Notes under the pieces: model-generated
The model's database searches: none
What the model was told of the DNA's origin: nothing
Seen by the model: the letters and a program-made list of their open reading frames with translations, nothing else
Shown here: positions 35,301 to 42,814 of the stretch, one piece after another
Position numbering within the stretch: position 1 is the stretch's first letter
How the letters are laid out: each line of letters opens with the position of its first letter
Assembly: GCA_965267535.1 (NCBI GenBank)
Contig: OZ254082.1
Coordinates: 186,001 to 250,000, forward strand
Reading direction: 5' to 3'
Length of the DNA stretch: 64,000 nucleotides
Origin: CAXBNB01 sp965267535
GTDB taxonomy: Bacteria > Bacteroidota > Bacteroidia > Cytophagales > Cyclobacteriaceae
Made by a program: the position numbers and the translations under genes

Positions 35301-38208
35301 ACCTGCTGTAGCACAAGCCATTCAGGATGGCAGCATTGATGAAGATGCTCCGTCGCAGGTTTTGGTAAATGACCTTACGACACATTTTACCCAGCCCTCA
35401 CGAGGAGACTTACAGTACAGCGTGTCGCATAATCTGGGGAACGATGTAGTATTGGCCGTGCAAAATCAGCAAATCACGGCTGAAACCCACAACCATTTCA
35501 ACGGGAGTGGTACGGTTACCATTAGTGCCAGCTACGATGCGGCAGCCGCTACGCAAACTTTCACGCTTACAGTGAACCCGATAAACGACAAGCCGGAGTT
35601 TACCCTCAGCAAGACAACACTTACACTCACCGAAGACGCATACACTACCCAAACTGTATCCGTATCACCCGGAGTAGTGCCGACAGACGAAACCAACCAG
35701 CAGGTAGTATATAGTATATCGCCGGCCACTGTGGATTTTGCTACACTGAGCTTCGACACCCAAACCGGTCAGTTGACTGTGGACCCGATAGCCGACGGCA
35801 ATGGAAGTCAGGTATTGACCATAACAGCCGACGATGGCCAGAGCACGAACAACCAGCACAGTGCCACGGTCAGCCTAACCGTAACAGCCGTAGATGATGC
35901 TCCACAGGTAACTCTGGTAGGAGCCACTACATTCGACGAGGATTTTACGGGTACACAACAGATACAGGTGCAAGTGAGTCAGCCCGCAGATGAGACAGGT
36001 CAGCGTTTAACCTTTGCTCTCGACAAGTCTGTAGGTAGCATATCGTTGGTAGATATGGATTTTGACAGCACCAACGGAACGATATCTTTTGAAGCTGCCG
36101 AAGATGAGTTTGGTGAACTGGACTTTACTTTATCTGTGAGCGATGGTACAAACCAGGTAGACACTCCGGTGAAGCTAACGGTAAATGCTGTAAACGATGC
36201 TCCCGGCTTTGGATTCAAATCTGATCACGTGTATTTAGAGGATAACTCAACGAGTGAAGTACGGGTGCGTCTGTACAAAACCTATCCTTCTAATGAGGGG
36301 GCAGATCCTTTCAATGTGACATTGTCTCAGCAAAATCTGACATTTGCTACGCTAGCATTTGATAGTCAGACGAGTGAAATAGTAATTACACCGGTAGCCG
36401 GCGAAATGGGACAGGCAACTGTTACTATCACGGCCAATGATCAGCAGAGTGAAAACAATACGTATGAGCAGCAATTGACCATATCGAAAACCGGCAACCG
36501 ACCACCAGAGGTTGTGACACCTGTTGTAGATTTGGTAATGGACGAAGACGCTGAAAGTGTGCGTCATATTGCCAACTTAAAGTCACACTTCTCAGATCCC
36601 GATGACGATGCGATTACCCTGGAGGTGAGTAGTAGTATAAGTCAGGTAGAGGCCAGACTTACAGACGGTGCGCTTTTCGTGGAAGCGGAAGAGGATTATT
36701 TCGGAGAGGCTACTATTACCATTACCGTAACCGATGAGAACGGGGCGTCCATTACGGAAACATTTTTGGTAACCGTAAATGCAGTAAATGATCAACCATC
36801 TTTTTCGCTTTCTACCGAAACAGTAACAATACAACAAGGTGAAACGACAGAAGAGAGAGTGGGGCTGGAAAAAACATACCCCGAAAATGAAGCCAACGAT
36901 GCGTTTGCAGTAACCTTTGTCGGTGCAGATATGTTGTTTGCTACGGTAACTTACGATGAAGCCAATGAAGAAATAGTAGTAGCGCCCATAGCAGGGAAAA
37001 CCGGTAGCCGGGTGATAGAGGTACGAGCAAACGACGGGCAATCTACCAACAACACCTTTAGCCGTTTGCTACAAATCACCGTTACCGACAACCAAGCTCC
37101 GGTAGTGGCCCGGGATATACCGGCTGTGGCTGTAGAAGAAGACAGTGCACCTGTCGTTATAGTAGCCGATCTGGATGTTCACTTTTCAGATGCAGACAAT
37201 GACGAGCTTTCGTATCAGGTAACTTCCGAAGTAGCCGAAATAGGAATAAACCTCAAAGGAAATGCGCTTGTACTAACTCTGGCGGCCGATTACTACGGCG
37301 ATGGTGCTGTAACAGTGACCGCCACAGATACAGAAGGGGCTAATGTGCAGGCTAGTTTCCAGGTGAGTGTATCGAGCGTGAATGATGCTCCACAGGTAGC
37401 CCATCAGCCAGCCCATCAGACGATAAATGAAGGAGAGAGTTTTTCGTACACTGTTCCGGCCAATCTATTTACAGATGTGGACACAGACAAACTTGCTATA
37501 TCCTTAAGCACCACGGCTACATGGGCCACTGTAACGGGGCAAACCCTGACAGGAACACCGGAAGACGCAGATATAGGAGAATGGCAGGTGAATATTTCGG
37601 CAAATGATGGAGAATTTACCGCTCAGGCTTCTTTCACCCTTACGGTAAATGCCGTAAACGATGCGCCTGCTGATATAGAGCTATCAGCTACTACGGTAGA
37701 TGAAGAGCAGGCTGTAGGCACAGTGGTTGGTATCCTTACCGTCACTGACGAAGACGATGACCTACACACACTGCGATTAATTGACGGGGGCGACCTGTTT
37801 GGTATAGGTGAAGGGAATCAATTGATTACAAAAGCCGTTTTTGACTTTGAAACACTGGAAGCGAATCCCATACAGATTACTGTAGAGGCATCAGATGGTG
37901 AAAATACAGTTTCGAAAGAATTTAGCATTACGATAGTAGATGTAGAAGAAGTAGTAGCTGCTTTGCCCGAAAACATCAACTTGCGGGTGTTTCCTGTACC
38001 AGCTCAGACTACTTTAAACATTGCCAGCGATGTGTCTTACGAGGCTTACTCCATTATAGCTATGGATGGCACGGTAAGCCAGAGCGGTAAGTTTGTACAG
38101 CTATCTCACCAGCAGATACAGATAAGTGGATTATCCAGCGGTGTGTATTTACTAAAACTGAAGCGGACAGACGGAGACACGGATATGAAAAGGGTTAGAA
38201 TAAAATAA
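32356..38208 (+). CDS. Giant T9SS-sorted cadherin-like adhesin
   Basis: 1950 residues. Signal peptide 1-22 (LIWAQ). Two tandem beta-sandwich domains of about 145 residues (SVGQTFKACQTGKLESITFY and AIGQTFIACQTGQWKSLTFY) are followed by a jellyroll-like segment (FDSYTISGQELPNCW), a cadherin repeat (APTDITLSATAVDENEPAGT), a LamG domain (about 570-790), two more cadherins, then many tandem-95/cadherin-like units with VNAVNDAP linkers. It ends in a T9SS type A domain (LRVFPVPAQTTLNIAS ... GVYLLKL). Probable Ca-dependent surface adhesin, exported by Sec and T9SS. It occupies the same place in its operon region as the protein at 7737. Confidence 0.88.
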   Translation: MNNKVLITLLLSTLFLPRLIWAQGCATQQGTGGSTVFSTSATQSVGQTFKACQTGKLESITFYGAYGSPNMQVQILSGSTTGTPLASVSHKLTSGANTIDLSAYNIQVTGGSTYAFRLNAGSNRYDLEASGGNTYGGGSAYNGNIAVSKDLRFSADVSLDFDPGEDCTLTQNTGGSNLLYQGSSSYAIGQTFIACQTGQWKSLTFYVPAGGLPTATLTLRDGDLSGPVLEYVTHNLKYGANTIDLTSYGINVVQGQMYTFEMKAGNNQFRIDWSTADAYSPGDAWKRSPMGATAQAGDVRFAVSIGCPPLSAENFDSYTISGQELPNCWITNAPSEIYMAETVGTGASNALVYRSAATTETSYVVMPYIENLNTKVLQMNVSAADGAGTGPSNGTIHVYQTTSGDPADASADVLIKTITLPSNATASLEKINFSQQPNTASQGEYIKLGFVAPHGNVMSSLIVDDVELVANTAPTDITLSATAVDENEPAGTVVGTLSTTDPTSGDTFTYSVSGVDAATFTVNGNQLETTAVLDYETQNTFNITITVEDQTGQTYAKDFVITANDRLDLGPDGLVASYPFTNGDLTDTQGNVTAVLYNNPTPGKDRFDQDNHAYATQPSGEHYLRIPDPVVDITQDFAINFWFNVAATSNSHQYIIDSRHADQGGEVGGLSVLVQSDRKIHVATYKAAGGFSNTGSASSNETVSLNEWYMGTLVSESGILKFYLDGQEVISFTPSQWDNGTHWAVGAIEQSYSNRHLKRILNGKVDDISFFAQAITETKIQDLFSENGFNKNEAPTDLALSATSVDENVAVGTTIGTFSSTDSNAQDTHTYSLTGDDAALFAVDGELLKTAAAIDYETKSSFAITVTTTDNYGAAFSKNLTITANNVNEAPASITLSNASVEEDMPVNTVVGNLSATDPDAGDTFTYTVSGTDFIADGNELKTNRVFDFESVNSFSITVTVADAGGLTFDKSFTIHIENGFVPAVAQAIQDGSIDEDAPSQVLVNDLTTHFTQPSRGDLQYSVSHNLGNDVVLAVQNQQITAETHNHFNGSGTVTISASYDAAAATQTFTLTVNPINDKPEFTLSKTTLTLTEDAYTTQTVSVSPGVVPTDETNQQVVYSISPATVDFATLSFDTQTGQLTVDPIADGNGSQVLTITADDGQSTNNQHSATVSLTVTAVDDAPQVTLVGATTFDEDFTGTQQIQVQVSQPADETGQRLTFALDKSVGSISLVDMDFDSTNGTISFEAAEDEFGELDFTLSVSDGTNQVDTPVKLTVNAVNDAPGFGFKSDHVYLEDNSTSEVRVRLYKTYPSNEGADPFNVTLSQQNLTFATLAFDSQTSEIVITPVAGEMGQATVTITANDQQSENNTYEQQLTISKTGNRPPEVVTPVVDLVMDEDAESVRHIANLKSHFSDPDDDAITLEVSSSISQVEARLTDGALFVEAEEDYFGEATITITVTDENGASITETFLVTVNAVNDQPSFSLSTETVTIQQGETTEERVGLEKTYPENEANDAFAVTFVGADMLFATVTYDEANEEIVVAPIAGKTGSRVIEVRANDGQSTNNTFSRLLQITVTDNQAPVVARDIPAVAVEEDSAPVVIVADLDVHFSDADNDELSYQVTSEVAEIGINLKGNALVLTLAADYYGDGAVTVTATDTEGANVQASFQVSVSSVNDAPQVAHQPAHQTINEGESFSYTVPANLFTDVDTDKLAISLSTTATWATVTGQTLTGTPEDADIGEWQVNISANDGEFTAQASFTLTVNAVNDAPADIELSATTVDEEQAVGTVVGILTVTDEDDDLHTLRLIDGGDLFGIGEGNQLITKAVFDFETLEANPIQITVEASDGENTVSKEFSITIVDVEEVVAALPENINLRVFPVPAQTTLNIASDVSYEAYSIIAMDGTVSQSGKFVQLSHQQIQISGLSSGVYLLKLKRTDGDTDMKRVRIK

Positions 38209-38242
38209 ACGGCGATTTTGCCATCTTTATAGAATGTGTTAT

Positions 38243-38275
38243 TAGGGCTACTCTCAGGGGTAGCCCTATTCTTTT
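38243..38275 (+). terminator. Rho-independent terminator after the adhesin gene
   Basis: TAGGGCTAC (38243-38251) pairs with GTAGCCCTA (38260-38268) around an 8-base loop and is followed by TTCTTTT. Confidence 0.75.
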
Positions 38276-38352
38276 GTGTTATTGTTATCGAAGAGTTAGC
38301 CATATTCTTTTCACTTATCCACTACATCGGTGGCTTTTTCGTTTTAAGGCTA

Positions 38353-38360
38353 TATTTTTG
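38353..38360 (+). promoter_or_regulatory. -7 element (TATTTTTG) before the M23-bactofilin-atp genes
   Basis: TAnnTTTG match 24 bases upstream of the TTG start of the M23 gene. The -33 box is not clear. Confidence 0.4.
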
Positions 38361-38383
38361 TCGCCCACACCAAAACTGAAAGT

Positions 38384-39262
38384 TTGGAAACGAAAAAAAC
38401 ACTCTCGAACCGCCTGGCAACAAAGTACTTGTTGATCATAAGAAATGAGGAAAACTTTGCCGAAAAATCCACTTTCACTTTTTCCTACCTCAAAATAATC
38501 CTGGGGTTTGTGGTGGTCTTTTTACTCTTGGCAGGGTTGAGCTTCTATATAGCTACTACACTACTGGAAGCCTGGTTTGATCCCCGCTATGCTGAAATGC
38601 AGGCCAATCGCAAGCTGGTAGACTTATCGATGCGAATAGATTCACTGATGATAGAATCCGACAAGAAAGATCAGTACATAGAAAATTTTAGAGCAATACT
38701 GTCGGGGAAAACCATGCCTACCGACAGTCTGGAAGAAACGCAGATACCCCGGGGAGGAGACTTACCCAAGGTAGCCGGGAGCACAGAAGAACTAAACCCC
38801 ATAGATTCCCAGTTTCGTAAAGAATTTGAAGAAGAAGGTTTTAACATACAGTTTTCGTCTACCTCGGGTGTAGCCGATGAGTTGCAGGATTTTTACCTTT
38901 TCAAGCCTATTGACAAGGGGTACTACGTGCTCAATAAGTTTAATCCGCAAGAAGAACATTACGGTATAGACATAGCGGCCAAAGAAGATGAGTCGGTAAT
39001 GGCGGTGGCAGATGGTACGGTAGTTTTTGCCGGCTGGACGCTCGATCATGGCAATGTCATAGCCATACAGCATCGGGGCAATATTATTTCCCAATACAAA
39101 CACAATTCGGATTTATTGAAAAACGTTGGTAGTTTTGTCACAGCTGGTGAAGTGATTTCTATCATAGGAAACACTGGAGAGTTGACTACCGGGCCGCACC
39201 TTCACTTCGAACTGTGGTACAATGGCAACCCCGTAGATCCGGAAGACTTTATAAGGTTCTAA
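38384..39262 (+). CDS. Membrane-anchored M23 (LytM) peptidase-like protein
   Basis: 292 residues. The start is a TTG at 38384, since no in-frame ATG exists nearby. One N-terminal membrane helix (about 31-58) is followed by a coiled-coil stretch and a C-terminal M23 domain. The zinc ligands are present: H in HYGIDIA with D four residues later, and HLH in TTGPHLHFE. M23 enzymes cut peptidoglycan cross-bridges. It is directly followed by a bactofilin gene, a pairing known to shape cell curvature or stalks in other bacteria, so it probably remodels the wall at bactofilin sites. Confidence 0.88.
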   Translation: METKKTLSNRLATKYLLIIRNEENFAEKSTFTFSYLKIILGFVVVFLLLAGLSFYIATTLLEAWFDPRYAEMQANRKLVDLSMRIDSLMIESDKKDQYIENFRAILSGKTMPTDSLEETQIPRGGDLPKVAGSTEELNPIDSQFRKEFEEEGFNIQFSSTSGVADELQDFYLFKPIDKGYYVLNKFNPQEEHYGIDIAAKEDESVMAVADGTVVFAGWTLDHGNVIAIQHRGNIISQYKHNSDLLKNVGSFVTAGEVISIIGNTGELTTGPHLHFELWYNGNPVDPEDFIRF

Positions 39263-39279
39263 TCAAAAACAAACCGACC

Positions 39280-39702
39280 ATGTTCAACAACAAGCAAGAT
39301 CAGAAAGAAAACGAAGAATTGAGCAACGCCCGCAACATCATAGGCAAGGGGACTACCCTGAAAGGCGATCTCGAGACTTATGGCAACATACGCATAGAGG
39401 GCAAAATCATTGGCAACATCAAGACCAAGTCAAAATTGATAGTGGGGCACTCTTCGCATGTAGAAGGCAATATCATAGCGCAAAATGCTGACGTAGAAGG
39501 CCATGTGATTGGCAATATTGAAGTATCGGAAATATTGACACTGAAAGCAACAGCACAGATCAATGGCGACATCACGACCAACAAACTGATCGTAGAATCC
39601 GGTGCTACCTTCAATGGAGCATCCAAAATGGGAGCCTCGATAAAAGAAATCAGGATTGGAGGAGACGATGACAACTCCAACAGCATGCTAAAAGCACAAT
39701 AA
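39280..39702 (+). CDS. Bactofilin
   Basis: 140 residues from the ATG at 39280, 17 bases after the M23 stop. Short beta-helical rungs repeat through the core (LKGDLETYGNIRIEGKIIGN, VEGNIIAQNADVEGHVIGN, INGDITTNKLIVESGATFNG), the PF04519 fold. Bactofilins polymerise without nucleotide and scaffold wall enzymes at the membrane. The M23 neighbour is the likely client. The atp genes follow without a terminator. Confidence 0.9.
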   Translation: MFNNKQDQKENEELSNARNIIGKGTTLKGDLETYGNIRIEGKIIGNIKTKSKLIVGHSSHVEGNIIAQNADVEGHVIGNIEVSEILTLKATAQINGDITTNKLIVESGATFNGASKMGASIKEIRIGGDDDNSNSMLKAQ

Positions 39703-39743
39703 TTATAGACGACAAAGGCAAATCGTACCTCAAGTATACCAGC

Positions 39744-39908
39744 ATGGCTTTCGAAATGCTGGCTTTTATGTTTTTGGGCGTATGGGGAGGCAATAAGCTC
39801 GATCACTACTATCAGCTGGAGTTTCCCGTATTCCTTTTGTCACTCAGCCTGCTGGGCGCAGTAGCGTCTATATGGCTTATGATCAAGCGTTTGCCAAAAG
39901 ATGATTAA
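39744..39908 (+). CDS. ATP synthase protein I-like (AtpI/AtpZ family), start uncertain
   Basis: At least 54 residues, two membrane helices (MAFEMLAFMFLGVWGGNKLD, FPVFLLSLSLLGAVASIWLM), matching the small PF09527-type protein that opens Bacteroidota atp operons and assists c-ring assembly or Mg uptake. The preceding codons from about 39702 (DDKGKSYLKYTS) look like the normal N-terminus, but that stretch has no ATG, GTG or TTG before ATG 39744; an ATT at 39702 overlapping the bactofilin stop could serve. The given start is the first canonical one. Confidence 0.7.
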   Translation: MAFEMLAFMFLGVWGGNKLDHYYQLEFPVFLLSLSLLGAVASIWLMIKRLPKDD

Positions 39909-39911
39909 TAT

Positions 39912-40289
39912 ATGATCAAGGATTTTATCAAGATATTTTTACTTACTGTGGGGCTGCTGGGTATTCAGCAGTTGATCGTTTTATCCGGCTTGCCCATAGC
40001 CATAGCAGAAGAGTTTTACATCATTCTGCTTTTCTTTTTTGTGCAGTCAATTGTCTTGCATCTGTTTTTTGTATGGGGCGACCGCACTCTCGAGATAGAC
40101 CCTCCGCTCATGATTTTGGCAGTGACCACAGTCAGGTTGCTGACCACACTGGCAGCAGCAGCTATCTTCATTACTATGGTTGCCAAAGACGTGCCATCCT
40201 TCGTAATTACGTTCTTTGCTGTCTATTTATTTTACTTAATATTTGAAATCAGTATGGTATTACCTAACTTGCGCTCAAATTTGAAATAA
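39912..40289 (+). CDS. Small four-helix membrane protein of the atp operon
   Basis: 125 residues, nearly all in four membrane helices (starting FIKIFLLTVGLLGIQQ, YIILLFFFVQSIVLHLFF, MILAVTTVRLLTTLAAAAIF and VITFFAVYLFYLIFEI). It sits 3 bases after the AtpI-like gene and 9 bases before atpB. Position and shape suggest an accessory assembly factor of the F0 sector, as found between atpI and atpB in relatives. No defined family is recognised with certainty. Confidence 0.75.
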   Translation: MIKDFIKIFLLTVGLLGIQQLIVLSGLPIAIAEEFYIILLFFFVQSIVLHLFFVWGDRTLEIDPPLMILAVTTVRLLTTLAAAAIFITMVAKDVPSFVITFFAVYLFYLIFEISMVLPNLRSNLK

Positions 40290-40298
40290 GGGCAAAAG

Positions 40299-41390
40299 AT
40301 GGTTAAAAATATTTCTTGTAAGCAACTGAAAATCATTGGATTAATTCTGGTTTTAATCTCCGTTTTTAGTTTTCCTACAAAAGCGTCAGATAGTGGTGAA
40401 GAAACCTTTAATCCTTCCGAGTTAATTAACCATCACATTCTGGATGCGCACGACTGGCATTTGTTTGATCTGACAGACGATAATGGAGAGGTGCATCCGG
40501 TAAGTATTCCGCTACCGGTTATTCTTTGGGATGGCGGTTTGCATGTGTTTATGTCTTCGGCATTTCATCACGGACAGGATGTGGTAGAGAGCAAGGGCAA
40601 CTACTACTTCAATTCGCACGAGCATATATATAAGACCGATGCATCAGGTAAACTAAACCGCGATGCAGAAGGCAATATTACCAACGCACAACCGCTGGAT
40701 TTGTCAGTGACTAAAAACGTAGCGATGTTGTTCATCAACGCCACGCTTATGCTTCTTGTATTTTTTGCGGTAGCAAGAGGATATAAAAAGAACGAAGGAA
40801 AAGCACCAAGCGGCATTCAGGCATTTTTTGAGCCTATTATAGTATATGTAAAAGATGAAATCGTAAAGCCAAACATTGGTCCCAAATACGAAAAGTACCT
40901 TCCGTATTTGTTGACTTTGTTTTTCTTTATATGGTTTGGCAACCTGCTGGGGCTATTGCCTGCAGCGGCCAACCTCACAGGTAACATCGCATTTACTATG
41001 GTGCTGGCAGTAGCCAGTTTGTTGATCACGCTGGCATCCGGTAACAAAACCTACTGGGGTCACATCCTCAATCCCCTTGGCAATTCTATGGGCTGGGGAG
41101 GAAAAATTCTGTTGTATTTAATTTTATGGCCTATTGAGATCATAGGTATATTGACCAAGCCATTTTCACTTATGGTGAGGCTTTTTGCCAACATTACTGC
41201 AGGTCACATTATCATACTGAGTATTCTTAGCCTTACCTTTATCACGCAGAGTTTAGCTGTAGGGGTGGTTTCGTCAGTGTTTGCGTCTGTTATGAACCTA
41301 CTGGAATTATTTGTAGCGTTGTTGCAGGCATATGTATTTACGATGCTTTCTGCCATGTATTTCGGGCAGGCAGTAGAGGAGCATCATTAA
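40299..41390 (+). CDS. atpB: ATP synthase F0 subunit a
   Basis: 363 residues, longer than the proteobacterial protein because of an N-terminal signal-like helix and a periplasmic extension of about 120 residues with His-rich stretches, usual in Bacteroidota. The membrane part has NLLGLLPAAANLTGN and the conserved proton-path Arg in LMVRLFANITAGH. It forms the stator half-channel facing the c ring. Confidence 0.94.
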   Translation: MVKNISCKQLKIIGLILVLISVFSFPTKASDSGEETFNPSELINHHILDAHDWHLFDLTDDNGEVHPVSIPLPVILWDGGLHVFMSSAFHHGQDVVESKGNYYFNSHEHIYKTDASGKLNRDAEGNITNAQPLDLSVTKNVAMLFINATLMLLVFFAVARGYKKNEGKAPSGIQAFFEPIIVYVKDEIVKPNIGPKYEKYLPYLLTLFFFIWFGNLLGLLPAAANLTGNIAFTMVLAVASLLITLASGNKTYWGHILNPLGNSMGWGGKILLYLILWPIEIIGILTKPFSLMVRLFANITAGHIIILSILSLTFITQSLAVGVVSSVFASVMNLLELFVALLQAYVFTMLSAMYFGQAVEEHH

Positions 41391-41428
41391 AATTGTATTT
41401 ATTTTTTTAACCATATAAATTATTTGTA

Positions 41429-41635
41429 ATGGGAGCAATTGGAGCAGGTTTAGCAGTATTAGGAGCAGGTTTCGGTATCGGAATTATCGGTAAAGGAGCC
41501 ACTGAAGGTATCGCTAGACAACCAGAAGCAGCAGGTAAAATTCAAACAGCAATGATTATTGCAGCAGCCTTGATAGAAGGTGTTGCTCTTTTTGCTGCGG
41601 TAATTGGATTTATGTCTGTAAGCGCAGGTAATTAA
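41429..41635 (+). CDS. atpE: ATP synthase F0 subunit c
   Basis: 68 residues, two helices. The glycine-rich packing motif GAGFGIGIIG is in helix 1, the polar loop ARQPEA between helices, and the ion-binding Glu50 in LIEGVALFA. The residue after Glu is Gly rather than Thr or Ser, which argues for protons instead of sodium. A stable hairpin follows immediately. Confidence 0.95.
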   Translation: MGAIGAGLAVLGAGFGIGIIGKGATEGIARQPEAAGKIQTAMIIAAALIEGVALFAAVIGFMSVSAGN

Positions 41636-41644
41636 TTAATCTAT

Positions 41645-41687
41645 TCCTGATCCTGCTAACATTAGGTTTCAGGATCAGGATGTTTTT
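41645..41687 (+). terminator. Intra-operon terminator/attenuator hairpin between atpE and atpF
   Basis: TCCTGATCCTG (41645-41655) pairs perfectly with CAGGATCAGGA (41670-41680) around a 14-base loop, then TGTTTTTTG. It lies inside the operon, 9 bases after the atpE stop. It could stop part of the transcripts or stabilise the atpE 3' end, raising subunit c output. Confidence 0.6.
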
Positions 41688-41711
41688 TGTTTCTCTAAAA
41701 AAAAATAGAAC

Positions 41712-42206
41712 GTGGAATTAGTAACCCCCGGTATAGGATTAATCATTTGGCAATCGATCGTATTTCTCATCGTTTTTGCCATTTTGGCTTTAAAAGTTTG
41801 GAAACCCATTACGGAGGCGCTGAAGGCGCGCAATGGATTTATCAACGACTCTCTTCAGGCAGCAGAGGCCGCCAAGGAAGAAATGAAGCAACTCAAAGCA
41901 GATAATGAGTATTTGCTGAAGGAAGCTCGCATAGAGAGAGACAATATGTTGAAAGAAGCTACTAAAAAAGCAAACGAGATAAAAGAAGCTGCCAAGGAAG
42001 AAACCGCCAAGATATCTGCAAAAATGATCGAGGAAGCCAAAACGGTGATCGAAACAGAAAAGAAAGCCGCTCTGGCCGATGTGCAGAATCTGGTAGCCAC
42101 ACTGTCGCTCGATATAGCTGAAAAAGTGCTTCGCAACAAGTTGGAAGACAAGTCGACACAAGAGGCTTTAGTAAAAGATTTGGTTAAAGATATTAAAGTA
42201 AACTAA
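41712..42206 (+). CDS. atpF: ATP synthase F0 subunit b
   Basis: 164 residues, GTG start at 41712. One N-terminal membrane helix (IGLIIWQSIVFLIVFAILAL) is followed by a long charged helix rich in Lys, Glu and Ala, the peripheral stalk. Ends with the segment that contacts delta (EKVLRNKLEDKSTQEALVKD). The delta gene starts 4 bases later. Confidence 0.93.
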   Translation: MELVTPGIGLIIWQSIVFLIVFAILALKVWKPITEALKARNGFINDSLQAAEAAKEEMKQLKADNEYLLKEARIERDNMLKEATKKANEIKEAAKEETAKISAKMIEEAKTVIETEKKAALADVQNLVATLSLDIAEKVLRNKLEDKSTQEALVKDLVKDIKVN

Positions 42207-42210
42207 GGTT

Positions 42211-42768
42211 ATGTCAGAAACCCGAATAGCCTCTCGATATGCCAAGCCTTTGCTGGAGCTAGCTACGGAAAAGGGCTGCCTGGAAGAGGTAGAAAAAGAT
42301 ATGTTGCAATTTACTGCGATTTGCAAGGAAAGCAGAGACTTTACGCTCATGCTGCAAAATCCGGTATTGAGCCATTTCAAAAAATTAGACATTCTGAGGA
42401 CTATTTTCAAAGGGAAGGTAAATGACCTGACCATGTCTTTTTTCGAAATCATATCCAAAAAAGACAGAGAAGAATACCTGCCTGAAATCGCGAGAGAATT
42501 TCACAGACAGTACAACCGGGCCAAAGACATCACGGAAGCCTCTGTGACCACAGTAATGGCTCTGAGCGATGAACTGAAAAAAGAAGTGGAGGCACTGGCT
42601 AAGAAGATTACAGGCAAAGAAATAGAGTTGACTGAGCGGGTAGACCCCAATATCATCGGAGGGTTTATCCTCAAAATAGGTGATCGACAAATCGATGATA
42701 GCATCAGCAGCAAACTCAACGAATTGAAATTAAAGTTTAGTCAAAATTTATATGTAAATAAAATGTAG
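42211..42768 (+). CDS. atpH: ATP synthase F1 subunit delta
   Basis: 185 residues, usual size. N-terminal six-helix domain (SRYAKPLLELATEKG) and the conserved C-terminal signature ITGKEIELTERVDPNIIGG, then FILKIGDRQIDDSI. It links the b stalk to the top of the alpha-beta hexamer. Confidence 0.93.
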   Translation: MSETRIASRYAKPLLELATEKGCLEEVEKDMLQFTAICKESRDFTLMLQNPVLSHFKKLDILRTIFKGKVNDLTMSFFEIISKKDREEYLPEIAREFHRQYNRAKDITEASVTTVMALSDELKKEVEALAKKITGKEIELTERVDPNIIGGFILKIGDRQIDDSISSKLNELKLKFSQNLYVNKM

Positions 42769-42814
42769 GCTCGCCCTTCATTGATTATTTCCACAATCTA
42801 TAAAAGCAATAATA

